64,000 bases of DNA from Arthrobacter sp. MMS18-M83 (GTDB lineage Bacteria > Actinomycetota > Actinomycetes > Actinomycetales > Micrococcaceae). Position 1 is the first letter of the stretch. Each line of letters starts with the position of its first letter. Shown here piece after piece: positions 26,561 through 34,907 of the stretch. A program made the translations under genes and the position numbers. The notes beneath the pieces are model-generated. The model was given only the letters and a program-made list of their open reading frames with translations. It did no database searches and had not been told where the DNA came from. The stretch covers positions 4,464,001-4,528,000 of the forward strand of contig NZ_CP113343.1 in NCBI RefSeq assembly GCF_026683955.1. The letters run 5' to 3'.

Positions 26561-26606
26561 CTGAGGGAGTCCCTGCTGGTAGGGGTACTGGCAGGGACTC
26601 CCTCAG
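26561..26606 (-). terminator. Strong hairpin downstream of the PHP-domain gene
   Basis: The arms CTGAGGGAGTCCCTGC (26561-26576) and GCAGGGACTCCCTCAG (26591-26606) are a perfect 16-bp stem with a 14-base loop. It lies 19 bases after the PHP-domain stop and before the alcohol dehydrogenase start, so it separates the two transcription units. There is no T-run. Confidence 0.7.
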
Positions 26607-26624
26607 GATCGGATCTGTTCGGGA

Positions 26625-28187
26625 CTAGCTCTTACCCAGGAAGATGGGGTTGGTCAACGCTGCCATGGGGCCGAGCGGGAGGTTCGCGCCCATCTCAGTA
26701 CCGCTGCCCGACGTACCGTCGGCCTTAGGGTGCCGGACTTCGACGCGCACGTACGCCGCGAGCTGGGGGGTGGTGAGCCACGTGCTGGTGCCCTGGCCCG
26801 ACGCGGGAAGCGTGACCTGCTGGGTCTGCCCTTCATCGGTGATGAAGCGCACGACGCCGTTCGGCACCCCTGCGATCTTCGCCGTCACGGTTACTGGAGC
26901 GTCTGCCGCGACGTCGAGACGATCGCCGACCGTCGCGCTCTTGCCTCCGGATGTCACCTTGAAGTCCACCGAGACGTCCGCGGACTCGGCGATCCAGTTC
27001 CGGCCATTGCGGATGCCGTCCAGCAGGGCATCGCGGGACAATGCGGCGGCGTTGACCACGTTGTGGGGCCAACCGATGACCTGCGGGACGCTGTGGGCGT
27101 CGCTGTTGCCCATGGCTGGGAGCCAACGCCCGCCTGTACGCGCGGAGTGGGCCAGCATCGAGTCCCACGTGTTGACGGAGTACTCGTCGTCCAGGGTCCA
27201 CGGGCCCGTCCACACTTCGACCGCATCGGCGTCGTCGTAACCGAACTTCCAGCGGCAGGCGACGTAGGGGCAATACGGATGCGCCGGGACAACAATCCCG
27301 CCGGAGGCGTGGATCCGCTGGGCTTCCTTCTCGAATCCCTTGTCGCGGGCCCGGTAGCGCCAGTCGATCCACTCGCCTGGCTCCAGGCCGAGGGCGAGGT
27401 AGTGACCGTTGCGGGTGGTGACTTCCTCGCCGGTGAGGATGAGCAGGTCATTGCCCGCGAGCGGTCCCCAGACGCCGTGCGACGCCGGTGTGTTGTGGTC
27501 CGTGGAGATCATGAAGTCGAGCCGCGCGGCGCGGGCGCCCGCTGCCACCTCTTCGGGGGTGCGCTTTCCATCGGAGTAGACCGTGTGCAGGTGCGCGTCG
27601 CCGCGATACCAGCCTGCGCCGCGGCCGGCGATCTGCTGCGCCGGATACTGGGGTTTGAAAGGCGTGCCGTCCGGTCCGTACTCGAGCGTGACATTCACGG
27701 TGTAGTCAAGGCCCTGTTCGGCCACCTGGTACGGGCCGAGAACAACGTTCCAGGTGCCCTTACCCACGGGTCCAGGCAGGTAGCCGGGCGTCGTCTCGCC
27801 GACGCTGATGCTGAATTCCGTGCGGAAACCGCCCGACCAGCCACGGAAGCCCTTGCCGGCGATGTCCGTGCCCTTCTCATCGAAAATTCCGATGTCGCAC
27901 GCGTTCCCGAGAAGTCCAGGGGACACCTGGGGCTTGTTGTAGGTGTACGAGACGCTGATCTTGTTGACGCCTGCCGGCACCTCGATCGGCAAATACACGA
28001 AGTCTGCGGCGCCCGGGTCCAGATGGCCGGTGATCGTCTTGGTCTTGCTGGTTCCGGTGGCGGCTGCCGCGAACGAAACCGGCACCAGGGTCAAAGCTGC
28101 GCCTGTCAAAGCGGCGGCCAGAAAACCGCGCCGGGTTGCGGAGAAGGGGACATTTTCGCCCGAATGGGCTTTGCATGGTGAACTCAC
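26625..28187 (-). CDS. Exported CehA/McbA-family metallohydrolase (PHP domain)
   Basis: The product of 520 residues has a twin-arginine signal ([14 protein letters not shown], residues 17-30), so it should be exported folded. After a beta-rich N-domain it has a PHP metal site [20 protein letters not shown], then [12 protein letters not shown] and a C-terminal GNSDAHS, matching CehA/McbA proteins; the family includes carbaryl and other ester/phosphate hydrolases but most members are uncharacterised. The C-terminal 100 residues form a beta domain. The GTG start at 28187 follows GAGGGG; an upstream ATG frame lacks support. It is single and closed by a terminator at 26561-26606. Confidence 0.83.
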   Translation of the reverse strand: MSSPCKAHSGENVPFSATRRGFLAAALTGAALTLVPVSFAAAATGTSKTKTITGHLDPGAADFVYLPIEVPAGVNKISVSYTYNKPQVSPGLLGNACDIGIFDEKGTDIAGKGFRGWSGGFRTEFSISVGETTPGYLPGPVGKGTWNVVLGPYQVAEQGLDYTVNVTLEYGPDGTPFKPQYPAQQIAGRGAGWYRGDAHLHTVYSDGKRTPEEVAAGARAARLDFMISTDHNTPASHGVWGPLAGNDLLILTGEEVTTRNGHYLALGLEPGEWIDWRYRARDKGFEKEAQRIHASGGIVVPAHPYCPYVACRWKFGYDDADAVEVWTGPWTLDDEYSVNTWDSMLAHSARTGGRWLPAMGNSDAHSVPQVIGWPHNVVNAAALSRDALLDGIRNGRNWIAESADVSVDFKVTSGGKSATVGDRLDVAADAPVTVTAKIAGVPNGVVRFITDEGQTQQVTLPASGQGTSTWLTTPQLAAYVRVEVRHPKADGTSGSGTEMGANLPLGPMAALTNPIFLGKS

Positions 28188-28402
28188 CCCCTCGATGTTG
28201 CCGACCGTTACTGAACAGTAGGCAACGGAGCCAAGAACGCAGCATGAAACCATAGGTGGCAGCAAGCGGTGTCCATTTAGTGGACCCGTCCCGGTCGGAC
28301 CCTTGCCACACACGATTCCCGGGCTTACTGTTCTTGGCATGCACCTACGGCTGGGGCGACGGCGCGAACCTTTCCCAAGGACCGAACAGGACGGTGTTTT
28401 AG

Positions 28403-28663
28403 ATGTGCGATATTCCGGGTTTGATCAGTCGCCTGGAGGCCCAGGACCTCGCTAGATTGCGAGAGCTCGGGAGCGAACAGCCCTTGGAACCACAACTGAT
28501 AACTGCCATAGACTCCGCGGCCGGCGGGCCAGGGGAAGGCCGCGGCTATTACGTGGTCAGTGGTTCCCTGTATCCGGTCGAAGCCAGGGACTACCACCTC
28601 CGGGAAGATGTAGCCGAAGCCGTGTTTGCAGCGGACGACACTTCCGTAGACGTCACGGCCTGA
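28403..28663 (+). CDS. Small hypothetical protein, 86 residues
   Basis: I do not recognise this small acidic protein. It begins MCDIPGLISRLEAQDLARL, is helical at first, then has a GYYVVSGSLYPVEARDYHL strand pair. No signal peptide or membrane segment is seen. The ATG at 28403 lacks an obvious ribosome binding site. It ends just before a perfect bidirectional hairpin (28695-28730), which supports its being a transcribed unit. Confidence is moderate because of size. Confidence 0.5.
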   Translation: MCDIPGLISRLEAQDLARLRELGSEQPLEPQLITAIDSAAGGPGEGRGYYVVSGSLYPVEARDYHLREDVAEAVFAADDTSVDVTA

Positions 28664-28694
28664 CCAACGCCGATACCGTTACTCCAACGAGTGC

Positions 28695-28730
28695 CACCGG
28701 TCCACCCGGTCAAGCCCGGGTGGACCGGTG
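28695..28730. terminator. Bidirectional terminator hairpin
   Basis: The arms CACCGGTCCACCCGG (28695-28709) and CCGGGTGGACCGGTG (28716-28730) pair perfectly over 15 bases around a six-base loop. It lies between the convergent hypothetical (stop 28663) and DUF305 (stop 28739) genes and should end both transcripts. Confidence 0.75.
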
Positions 28731-28738
28731 CTCTCGGG

Positions 28739-29344
28739 CTAGAAACTACGCAGCAGCTCCTTCATTTCCTTGATCTCAGCCTCCTGTTCCGACACGATGC
28801 CGCTGCCCAGCTTGAGCGCGTCCGCGTTCTTGCCATCAGCGCTTTCCTTCTGCGCCATGACCACGGCCCCTTGGTGATGGGCGATCATCTGGGTGAGGAA
28901 CAGCCTGGCTGCTTCAGGCCCTTGGGCGGCCGAGAGTTCCTTCATGTCCTCGTCGCCCATCATTCCGCTCATGGTGTGGTCGCCGGACATCTCGGCGGGT
29001 TCGTTCCAGGCTTTAAGCCAGCCCGTCATTTTCTCAATCTCGGGGCCTTGGGCTGCTTTGATCCTCCCAGCGAGTGCGGTCACCGGAGCGGGGATGTCCT
29101 TCTTGGCTAGCACCAAATCGCTCATCTGGATGGCTTGGGCATGGTGCGGGATCATCATCTGCGCAAACGATGAGTCGGCCGCGTTGTGCTCTCCGGCAGC
29201 GCCCACCACCGAACCAGACGAGGACGAGGGGGTGCTTCCGTGGTTCATGCCGGGCATGTTGTTGCCGCCGGTTCCGGCTGAGCAGCCGGCCAGCGCGATG
29301 CCCGCGGCAAAGGCGAACGAGGTCATGGTCAAAGTCTTCTTCAT
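28739..29344 (-). CDS. DUF305 lipoprotein with Met/His-rich segments
   Basis: The 201-residue protein is exported and lipid-anchored: MKKTLTMTSFAFAAGIALAG-C is a lipobox signal. The mature part has two copies of the DUF305 pattern, SSFAQMMIPHHAQAIQMSDL and LFLTQMIAHHQGAVVMAQ, each with an HH pair, and a Met/His-rich start NMPGMNH. DUF305 proteins are ferritin-like helical bundles suspected of metal binding, often copper. Start ATG 29344 follows GAAGGA. It is downstream of the DUF6153 gene on the same strand, a common pairing in actinobacteria, with about 130 bases between. Confidence 0.86.
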   Translation of the reverse strand: MKKTLTMTSFAFAAGIALAGCSAGTGGNNMPGMNHGSTPSSSSGSVVGAAGEHNAADSSFAQMMIPHHAQAIQMSDLVLAKKDIPAPVTALAGRIKAAQGPEIEKMTGWLKAWNEPAEMSGDHTMSGMMGDEDMKELSAAQGPEAARLFLTQMIAHHQGAVVMAQKESADGKNADALKLGSGIVSEQEAEIKEMKELLRSF

Positions 29345-29478
29345 GGTTTGGGGTCCTTCAATCATTCAGCCGGCAGAGGTGCGGCTGCGTGGGACGCGCA
29401 CAGCAAGCCCATTAACGGGCGGCGCGTCAGGGTGAAGTCTTGTGCAGCGGGCCGAACGGCTCGATGCGGCCGCGAATC

Positions 29479-29937
29479 TTACGTCCGACTGATGCAGAGA
29501 TCGCCCGGGGAAGGACTACCCGGACGGTGCGAATAGCCGGCAATCAGTGAGCCCGGCTCCCCGGTGCGTTCATCTGCATATGGCAGGACGCCTGGCACAG
29601 GTGCCGTGAGCGAGTCATGGCTCGGGGCAGGCACGCAGACGGCACCCATGGCCGACATCGCCGTACAGGTGCCCGAGCTGGTGCAATGCGATCCGGGCAA
29701 CTGAGCCGATTGCCGGACGGACGCGCCGGACGGCGGCGATGGATCACCCGATGGCTCGATGTGGCCACCGTGGGCGCCCGCCATTTCGACGTCGATCCCG
29801 CTCGCGGGGCTGTGCACGCTGTGGCTGGCACCCATCACGTGCATCCCGAGGATTCCGGCGATGATCGCCAGGAGCGCGGTTAGCAGGCCAATACGCCGGA
29901 GGAAGGCTGTGGCGCGGCCCCGTAAGGGGTCGGTCAT
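29479..29937 (-). CDS. DUF6153-like secreted/membrane protein
   Basis: The protein of 152 residues has one N-terminal membrane segment (FLRRIGLLTALLAIIAGILG) followed by a His-rich extracytoplasmic tail with HVMGASHSVHSP and GAHGGHIEPSG and spaced Cys residues (CTSSGTCTAMSAMGAVC). The arrangement and its location before a DUF305 gene match DUF6153 proteins, whose function is unknown. His/Cys spacing suggests metal binding (inference). Start ATG 29937 follows a strong GGAAGGAGG. Confidence 0.68.
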   Translation of the reverse strand: MTDPLRGRATAFLRRIGLLTALLAIIAGILGMHVMGASHSVHSPASGIDVEMAGAHGGHIEPSGDPSPPSGASVRQSAQLPGSHCTSSGTCTAMSAMGAVCVPAPSHDSLTAPVPGVLPYADERTGEPGSLIAGYSHRPGSPSPGDLCISRT

Positions 29938-29970
29938 GGTCTTCCTCCTTCCGAAGTTGTGCTTGTAACG

Positions 29971-30831
29971 CTACCGGCTCAGGCCAGTCGCTGCTACGTC
30001 GGTTCTGGGCGGCGACGCTCCTGCGTCTTCCGTTGTGGGCGGTTGAACTGCTTTCGCCGAGGCCGCTTCCCGGGCAAGGAATGCTCCGAGTTCGTTGATG
30101 GTGCTCATCAACGGAGCCGGGAAGACCACCGTGGTGTTCTTGTCTACGCCGAGTTCCACCATGGTCTGGAGGTTGCGCAACTGCAGCGCCAAGGGGTGGG
30201 CCATCATGGTGTCGGAGGCCCGGCCCAGTGCGGCTGCGGCCAGGGATTCGCCTTCGGCGGCGATGATCTTGGCGCGCTTCTCGCGCTCAGCTTCGGCTTG
30301 GCGGGCCATGGCGCGCTTCATGCTGTCCGGCAGCTGGATGTCCTTCAACTCCACCAGTGTCACCTCGACACCCCATTCCAAGGTCAGCCCGTCCAGGATC
30401 TGGCGAATATTGGCGTTGATCACATCCGTTTCCGCGAGCGTTTCGTCGAGGGTGTGTTGCCCCACAACTTTTCGGAGCGTGGTTTGGGCTATTTGGTCGA
30501 TGGCCGCGTGGATGTTTTCAATCGCGATGACGGACTTGATGGCGTCCACTACCCGGAAATAGGCAACAGCGGAAATATCCACGCTGACGTTGTCCCGGGT
30601 GATGATGCCTTGCGACTGGATGGGCACGGTGACGATCCGCAGGGAGACCTTCCTCAGCCGGTCAACGAACGGGATGATGACGACGAGGCCAGGCAGCCTG
30701 ACACGCTGGACCCTTCCCAGCCTGAACAGGACGCCGCGTTCGTATTGCGTAACGATGTGGACGGCCATCGCGAACCAGATGACCGCTACGACAATGAGCA
30801 CAATGAGAAGGGTGATGGAGTCCGCCGTCAT
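29971..30831 (-). CDS. Slipin (SPFH/band 7 family) membrane scaffold protein
   Basis: This 286-residue protein has a single N-terminal membrane anchor (LLIVLIVVAVIWFAMAVHIV) and an SPFH domain beginning QYERGVLFRLGRVQRVRLPGL, as in stomatin-like slipins. The segment NVSVDISAVAYFRV and the later MKRAMARQAEAEREKRAKII are family signatures, the latter a coiled region for oligomerisation. Such proteins organise membrane microdomains and may act with NfeD proteases; no nfeD is adjacent here. I chose ATG 30831; longer frame upstream looks non-coding. It is divergent from nothing close; a small ORF lies upstream. Confidence 0.87.
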   Translation of the reverse strand: MTADSITLLIVLIVVAVIWFAMAVHIVTQYERGVLFRLGRVQRVRLPGLVVIIPFVDRLRKVSLRIVTVPIQSQGIITRDNVSVDISAVAYFRVVDAIKSVIAIENIHAAIDQIAQTTLRKVVGQHTLDETLAETDVINANIRQILDGLTLEWGVEVTLVELKDIQLPDSMKRAMARQAEAEREKRAKIIAAEGESLAAAALGRASDTMMAHPLALQLRNLQTMVELGVDKNTTVVFPAPLMSTINELGAFLAREAASAKAVQPPTTEDAGASPPRTDVAATGLSR

Positions 30832-30974
30832 AGCCACCCCAGGCTCCGTTCCTAGGCGCTGTTGAATTCGTGGCGGTGAGACTTCGGGGAGTTGCAGTGC
30901 AGCTGAAACAGGAGCCGAGATGCCGCCGTAATGAAAGGAACGCCCCATCCAGGACATTCCTTTCACTTCTTGGG

Positions 30975-31160
30975 CTAGACCCTCTCGCGGGTCCGGTCGA
31001 TTACCGGTTCCGGATCGTTCGTGAACTCACGGCGGCGGCGTGGGAAGGCCCAGAACGTGAAGTCCTTCGTGTCCACCTTGGGTTCAGGACGTTCCTCGGA
31101 TTCCCGTGGGGCATCTTTCCTGGTGTCCCGCTGGAAATCCTTGTAGTACCCGTAGCACAT
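30975..31160 (-). CDS. Small charged hypothetical protein, 61 residues
   Basis: This short gene begins MCYGYYKDFQRDTRKD and is highly charged with no membrane segment. A near-perfect ribosome binding site (GAAGGAGGTCA) lies directly upstream, unusually strong for the window, which supports translation; a GTG one codon earlier is also possible. It is divergent from hrpB, whose GTG start lies about 100 bases away. The protein has a Cys at position 2 and a Trp-Ala-Phe-Pro-Arg stretch (FTFWAFPRRRREF). I do not know its function. Confidence 0.6.
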   Translation of the reverse strand: MCYGYYKDFQRDTRKDAPRESEERPEPKVDTKDFTFWAFPRRRREFTNDPEPVIDRTRERV

Positions 31161-31258
31161 CACTGACCTCCTTCTAGCGATTGCCCTTTAATCGTCCTCC
31201 CGATTCGGCAAGCAGTCCACCTTTCCGGCTCGGTTCCGCATGTATGCACAATGGAGGA

Positions 31259-33964
31259 GTGAATTCTCCACTCGTCGCGCCGGACGCCGCGCCTGCCTTC
31301 AGACTCTTTGACCTTGGCGCGATCGGGGCAGGACTCGTTTTCGCGGACTCGTTGGGAGAACTCGCCGAAGCGCTCGGTGCAAGCCGGGCGGCTGGAACCG
31401 CCGTTGTGCAAGCGCCCCCAGGAACCGGCAAGACGACGCTCGTTCCGCCCCTGCTTGCCAACATCGTGGCCGGCTCCGTCAACGGGGATGAACGCCCCCG
31501 CGTGGTGGTGACCCAGCCACGCCGGGTTGCTGCGCGCTCGGCCGCACGACGCCTCGCCGCCCTCGACGGTAGCCGCCTGGGTGACCGCGTCGGGTACACC
31601 GTCCGGGGAGAAAGCAAGACGGGTCCGGGAACCCTCATCGAGTTCGTCACCCCTGGAATCCTCCTGCGCCGACTGCTCGCCGATCCAGGGATTGGGAGCA
31701 TCAATGCCGTGATCCTCGACGAGGTTCACGAACGCGGCTTGGAGACAGACCTGCTGCTCGCAATGCTCGTCGAGGTCCGTGAGTTGCGCGAAGACCTCGC
31801 GCTTGTGGCGATGTCGGCAACCCTGGACGCGCCACGGTTCGCCGCGCTGATCGGGGGTGCGGCGGTCGGTGAGGGCCGAACCGGAGAGCACGACGGCGCC
31901 CGGCCGGCTCCCGTCGTCGACTGCCCTTCCGCGCTGCACCCCTTGGAGGTGGACTGGGCACCCGCGGCCGTGCCGCGATTGGATGCACGCGGCGTGGCCC
32001 GCGCCTTCCTGGACCATGTGGCGGACACGGCTGCGGCGTCGTACGCCGAAACGCTCGCGGCCGATCCCGACATCGACGCCCTCGTGTTCGTCCCCGGTGC
32101 ATGGGAGGTGTCCTACGTCGCGTCCCGGCTGCGCGCCCGCCTCGGTGCGAGGGTACCGGACACGGAGGTGTTGGAGCTTCACGGACAGGCAGGCCCGGCA
32201 GAACAAGACCGGGCAGTGTCCGGGCGGGAACCTGGCGGACCTCCGCGGATCATTGTGTCGACCGCGTTGGCCGAATCCTCCCTGACTGTTCCGGGAGTCC
32301 GGCTTGTCATTGACGCGGGCCTATCCCGCGAGTTGCGGCGCGACTCCAACCGCGGAATGTCCGGCCTGGTTACCGTCTCCTGTTCCCGTGCGTCCGCGGA
32401 ACAGCGTGCCGGACGCGCGGCACGCCAGGGGCCCGGACGAGTGGTCCGCTGCTACGAGCAAAAAGCGTTTGGTGCGGCACCAGCCCACCCCACCCCGGAA
32501 ATTTCGTCCGCGGACCTGACAGGCGCCGCCCTCGTCCTGGCCTGTTGGGGATCGCCACGTGGCCAGGGACTGGCCCTTCCAGACACGCCGCCCCAAGCAG
32601 CGATGGATGATGCGGTGGAAGTGCTGCGGGAACTCGGCGCGATTTCCCCGGATGGACTAGCCACGGACGTGGGAAAGACCCTGGCAAGGATTCCCGCCGA
32701 TCCCCGCCTGGCCCGCGCACTGCTCGATGGCGCCGCCGTCGTCGGGCGTCGCGCGGCGGCTGAGGCCGTTGCGCTCGTCGCGGGGGATCAGCGCCCTCCG
32801 GGAGCTGATCTGACCCGCCTCCTGACTTCGCTGCGGTCTGGTAAGGACCCCGCAGCCGCACGTTGGGCGGAGGATGTCCGACGCATGGAGGCGATCGCCC
32901 GCCAGGAGGGCTCCGGCGTCGTACGCTCCCTGTCTTCACGGGCGAGCCTGACCTCTCCGGCTAGCCCTGCGGAAGCGCTCGGGTTCGTGGTCGCCCTTGC
33001 GTTCCCGGATCGTGTGGCGCGTCGCGTTCCAGGCTCCGGACCTGAGCGCTACCTGCTCACGTCAGGGACACGCGCCGGGCTGCCGGCAGGCAGTCCGCTG
33101 GCCGGCCACCAATGGCTCGCGGTGGCCGAAGTGTCCCGCGGGGAGGGCCGGGATACGGCAGGGACCGGCGCCGTCATCCGATCCGCCGCGCCCCTGGCGG
33201 CGGACTCGCCGCAAGCCGCCGCCAGCCATCTCCTGAGCGACACTGTGGAAGCAGAATTCAAGCAGGGTCGTGTCACCGCCCGGCACGAACGGCGATTGGG
33301 CGCGATCGTACTTTCGTCGACGCCGGTGCGGCCGTCCGTGGAAGAGGGACGCGCTGCCGTAGCCCGCGCCTTGGCGAAGGACGGCTTGGGGACGATCGGA
33401 TGGTCGACTGCGGCGGATGCGCTACGCCGGCGCCTGTCCTTGCTGCACCGGGAATTGGGTGATCCCTGGCCGGACGTTTCCGAACTGGCGTTGCTGGCCA
33501 GTCTGGACAAGTGGCTGGCACCGGAGCTCGAAGCGTTAGCTGGCGGAGCTGCGACGAACGGGATCAACCTGGCCGAGCCGCTACGGCGGCTGTTGCCGTG
33601 GCCCGAGGCGGCGCGATTCGGTGATTTGGCGCCGGAATGGCTTGATGTCCCGAGCGGTTCGCGGGTGAGGATCGACTATCCGGACGTGGCGGACGACGGC
33701 GGCCGGCCGGTGGTGGCCGTCAAGCTACAGGAATGCTTCGGCTGGGCTGAGACACCCCGCTTGGCAGGCGGGCGGGTGCCGGTGCTCTTCCACCTGCTTT
33801 CCCCGGCAAGGCGACCGCTGGCCGTGACAGATGACCTGGCTTCCTTCTGGTCCGGCCCCTACGCCCAGGTCCGTGCGGAGATGCGCGGCCGCTATCCAAA
33901 GCATCCCTGGCCCGAAGACCCTTGGACAGCGCCTGCTACGGCGAAGACCAAACGGAAGATGTGA
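31259..33964 (+). CDS. hrpB: ATP-dependent helicase HrpB
   Basis: This 901-residue DExH-box helicase matches HrpB. Walker A is PPGTGKTTLVPP (about 53-64), Walker B is DEVHERGLETD (about 154), motif III is MSATLD, and later motifs include STALAESSLTVPGVRLVIDAG and QRAGRAARQGPGRVVRCY. The C-terminal HrpB domain ends with VRAEMRGRYPKHPWPEDPW, a signature of the family. I chose GTG 31259 because CACAAT lies six bases upstream (31247-31252 region) and GGAGGA directly precedes it; ATG 31241 is the alternative. HrpB's cellular role is poorly defined. It is the largest gene of the middle of the window and monocistronic. Confidence 0.9.
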   Translation: MNSPLVAPDAAPAFRLFDLGAIGAGLVFADSLGELAEALGASRAAGTAVVQAPPGTGKTTLVPPLLANIVAGSVNGDERPRVVVTQPRRVAARSAARRLAALDGSRLGDRVGYTVRGESKTGPGTLIEFVTPGILLRRLLADPGIGSINAVILDEVHERGLETDLLLAMLVEVRELREDLALVAMSATLDAPRFAALIGGAAVGEGRTGEHDGARPAPVVDCPSALHPLEVDWAPAAVPRLDARGVARAFLDHVADTAAASYAETLAADPDIDALVFVPGAWEVSYVASRLRARLGARVPDTEVLELHGQAGPAEQDRAVSGREPGGPPRIIVSTALAESSLTVPGVRLVIDAGLSRELRRDSNRGMSGLVTVSCSRASAEQRAGRAARQGPGRVVRCYEQKAFGAAPAHPTPEISSADLTGAALVLACWGSPRGQGLALPDTPPQAAMDDAVEVLRELGAISPDGLATDVGKTLARIPADPRLARALLDGAAVVGRRAAAEAVALVAGDQRPPGADLTRLLTSLRSGKDPAAARWAEDVRRMEAIARQEGSGVVRSLSSRASLTSPASPAEALGFVVALAFPDRVARRVPGSGPERYLLTSGTRAGLPAGSPLAGHQWLAVAEVSRGEGRDTAGTGAVIRSAAPLAADSPQAAASHLLSDTVEAEFKQGRVTARHERRLGAIVLSSTPVRPSVEEGRAAVARALAKDGLGTIGWSTAADALRRRLSLLHRELGDPWPDVSELALLASLDKWLAPELEALAGGAATNGINLAEPLRRLLPWPEAARFGDLAPEWLDVPSGSRVRIDYPDVADDGGRPVVAVKLQECFGWAETPRLAGGRVPVLFHLLSPARRPLAVTDDLASFWSGPYAQVRAEMRGRYPKHPWPEDPWTAPATAKTKRKM

Positions 33965-34032
33965 CCCGGGTGGAGTGGCCTGGCTGAGGCCGACTGGGAG
34001 GCATTCACAGGCTTCTTCTCTAGGATGCCACG

Positions 34033-34788
34033 GTGATGAACATGGAATTGCGTCCCGCTGACCTGGCCGACGACTGGTGGCAAGCCGTGGTGCGGGGATT
34101 CACCACGCCGGAGGTCCCCAACCTGTCGACGCCTGTTGTCTTGGGCATCCTCGCGCTAGCCGTCGTGCTGAGTATCCCCCGGGCCACGTGGCGCTGGTTT
34201 GGCCTCTATGTGACGTTCGTGCATGAACTGGGACACGCGTTCGCTGCCCTCATGACGGGTCGGATTGTTCACGGGCTCAAGATTGGGCTCGACCACTCGG
34301 GACAGCTCCTCAGCAGTGGACGGGGCAAGTTCGGAGCGGCCTGGTCCGGGTTCTGGGGATATCCGAGTCCGGCCGTGGTGGGCGTAGCGCTTATCTGGTC
34401 CGTGTTCGCAGGACGGTCGGGAGCGGCGATGTCCATTGGGGCGTTGGTGCTGCTGGTCGCCCTCGTCTTCCTGCGGAATTTCACCGGAATCTTCGTTGCC
34501 CTTCTCAGCGCGGCGATTGCCCAACTGCTTGTCATGTTTGCCAATCCCTCAACGGTCAGCCATGTGGTGTTGGGGCTCGGAATAGCCTTGGAAGTGGGCG
34601 CCGTGCGGGATTGGTTCAAGGTTGCCTCGGTCCACACCCAGCGTCGGGATCGGCTGGGGTCGTCCGACGCCTACATCCTGGCCCGTTCCACCGGGGTGCC
34701 GTCGTTGCTGTGGCTTGTGGCATTCGCGGTAGTCATTGCCGCAAGCGCCACCTTTTCCGTTCGCCTGGTCTGGGGCATGCTCTACTAG
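34033..34788 (+). CDS. M50-family membrane metalloprotease
   Basis: The protein of 251 residues has several membrane segments and the zinc protease motif FVHELGHAFAAL at about 68-79 in the third segment. A following GRIVHGLKIGLDHSGQ and GYPSPAVVGVALIW match M50B-type intramembrane proteases of unknown substrate. The GTG at 34033 lies six bases after TAGGAT (34021-34026), a leaderless arrangement; the adjacent ATG at 34036 is an alternative. It diverges from nothing and precedes the EF-G2 gene by about 120 bases. Confidence 0.82.
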   Translation: MMNMELRPADLADDWWQAVVRGFTTPEVPNLSTPVVLGILALAVVLSIPRATWRWFGLYVTFVHELGHAFAALMTGRIVHGLKIGLDHSGQLLSSGRGKFGAAWSGFWGYPSPAVVGVALIWSVFAGRSGAAMSIGALVLLVALVFLRNFTGIFVALLSAAIAQLLVMFANPSTVSHVVLGLGIALEVGAVRDWFKVASVHTQRRDRLGSSDAYILARSTGVPSLLWLVAFAVVIAASATFSVRLVWGMLY

Positions 34789-34907
34789 CCTTGCGGGCGC
34801 GGTTTCAGGACCGTGAGTTGGCTTTCCTCTTGCCGTGCGCCGGTCGAGGGTGTGGAATCGGTTAGCAAGGGACGCGGGGGATTCGGCTTCTACTCCAGGA
34901 GGTGCTC

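Noticed and set aside
26730..28181. A 483-codon plus-strand frame opposite the PHP-domain gene
   Set aside because: It mirrors the codon bias of the real gene; the translation has no family features.
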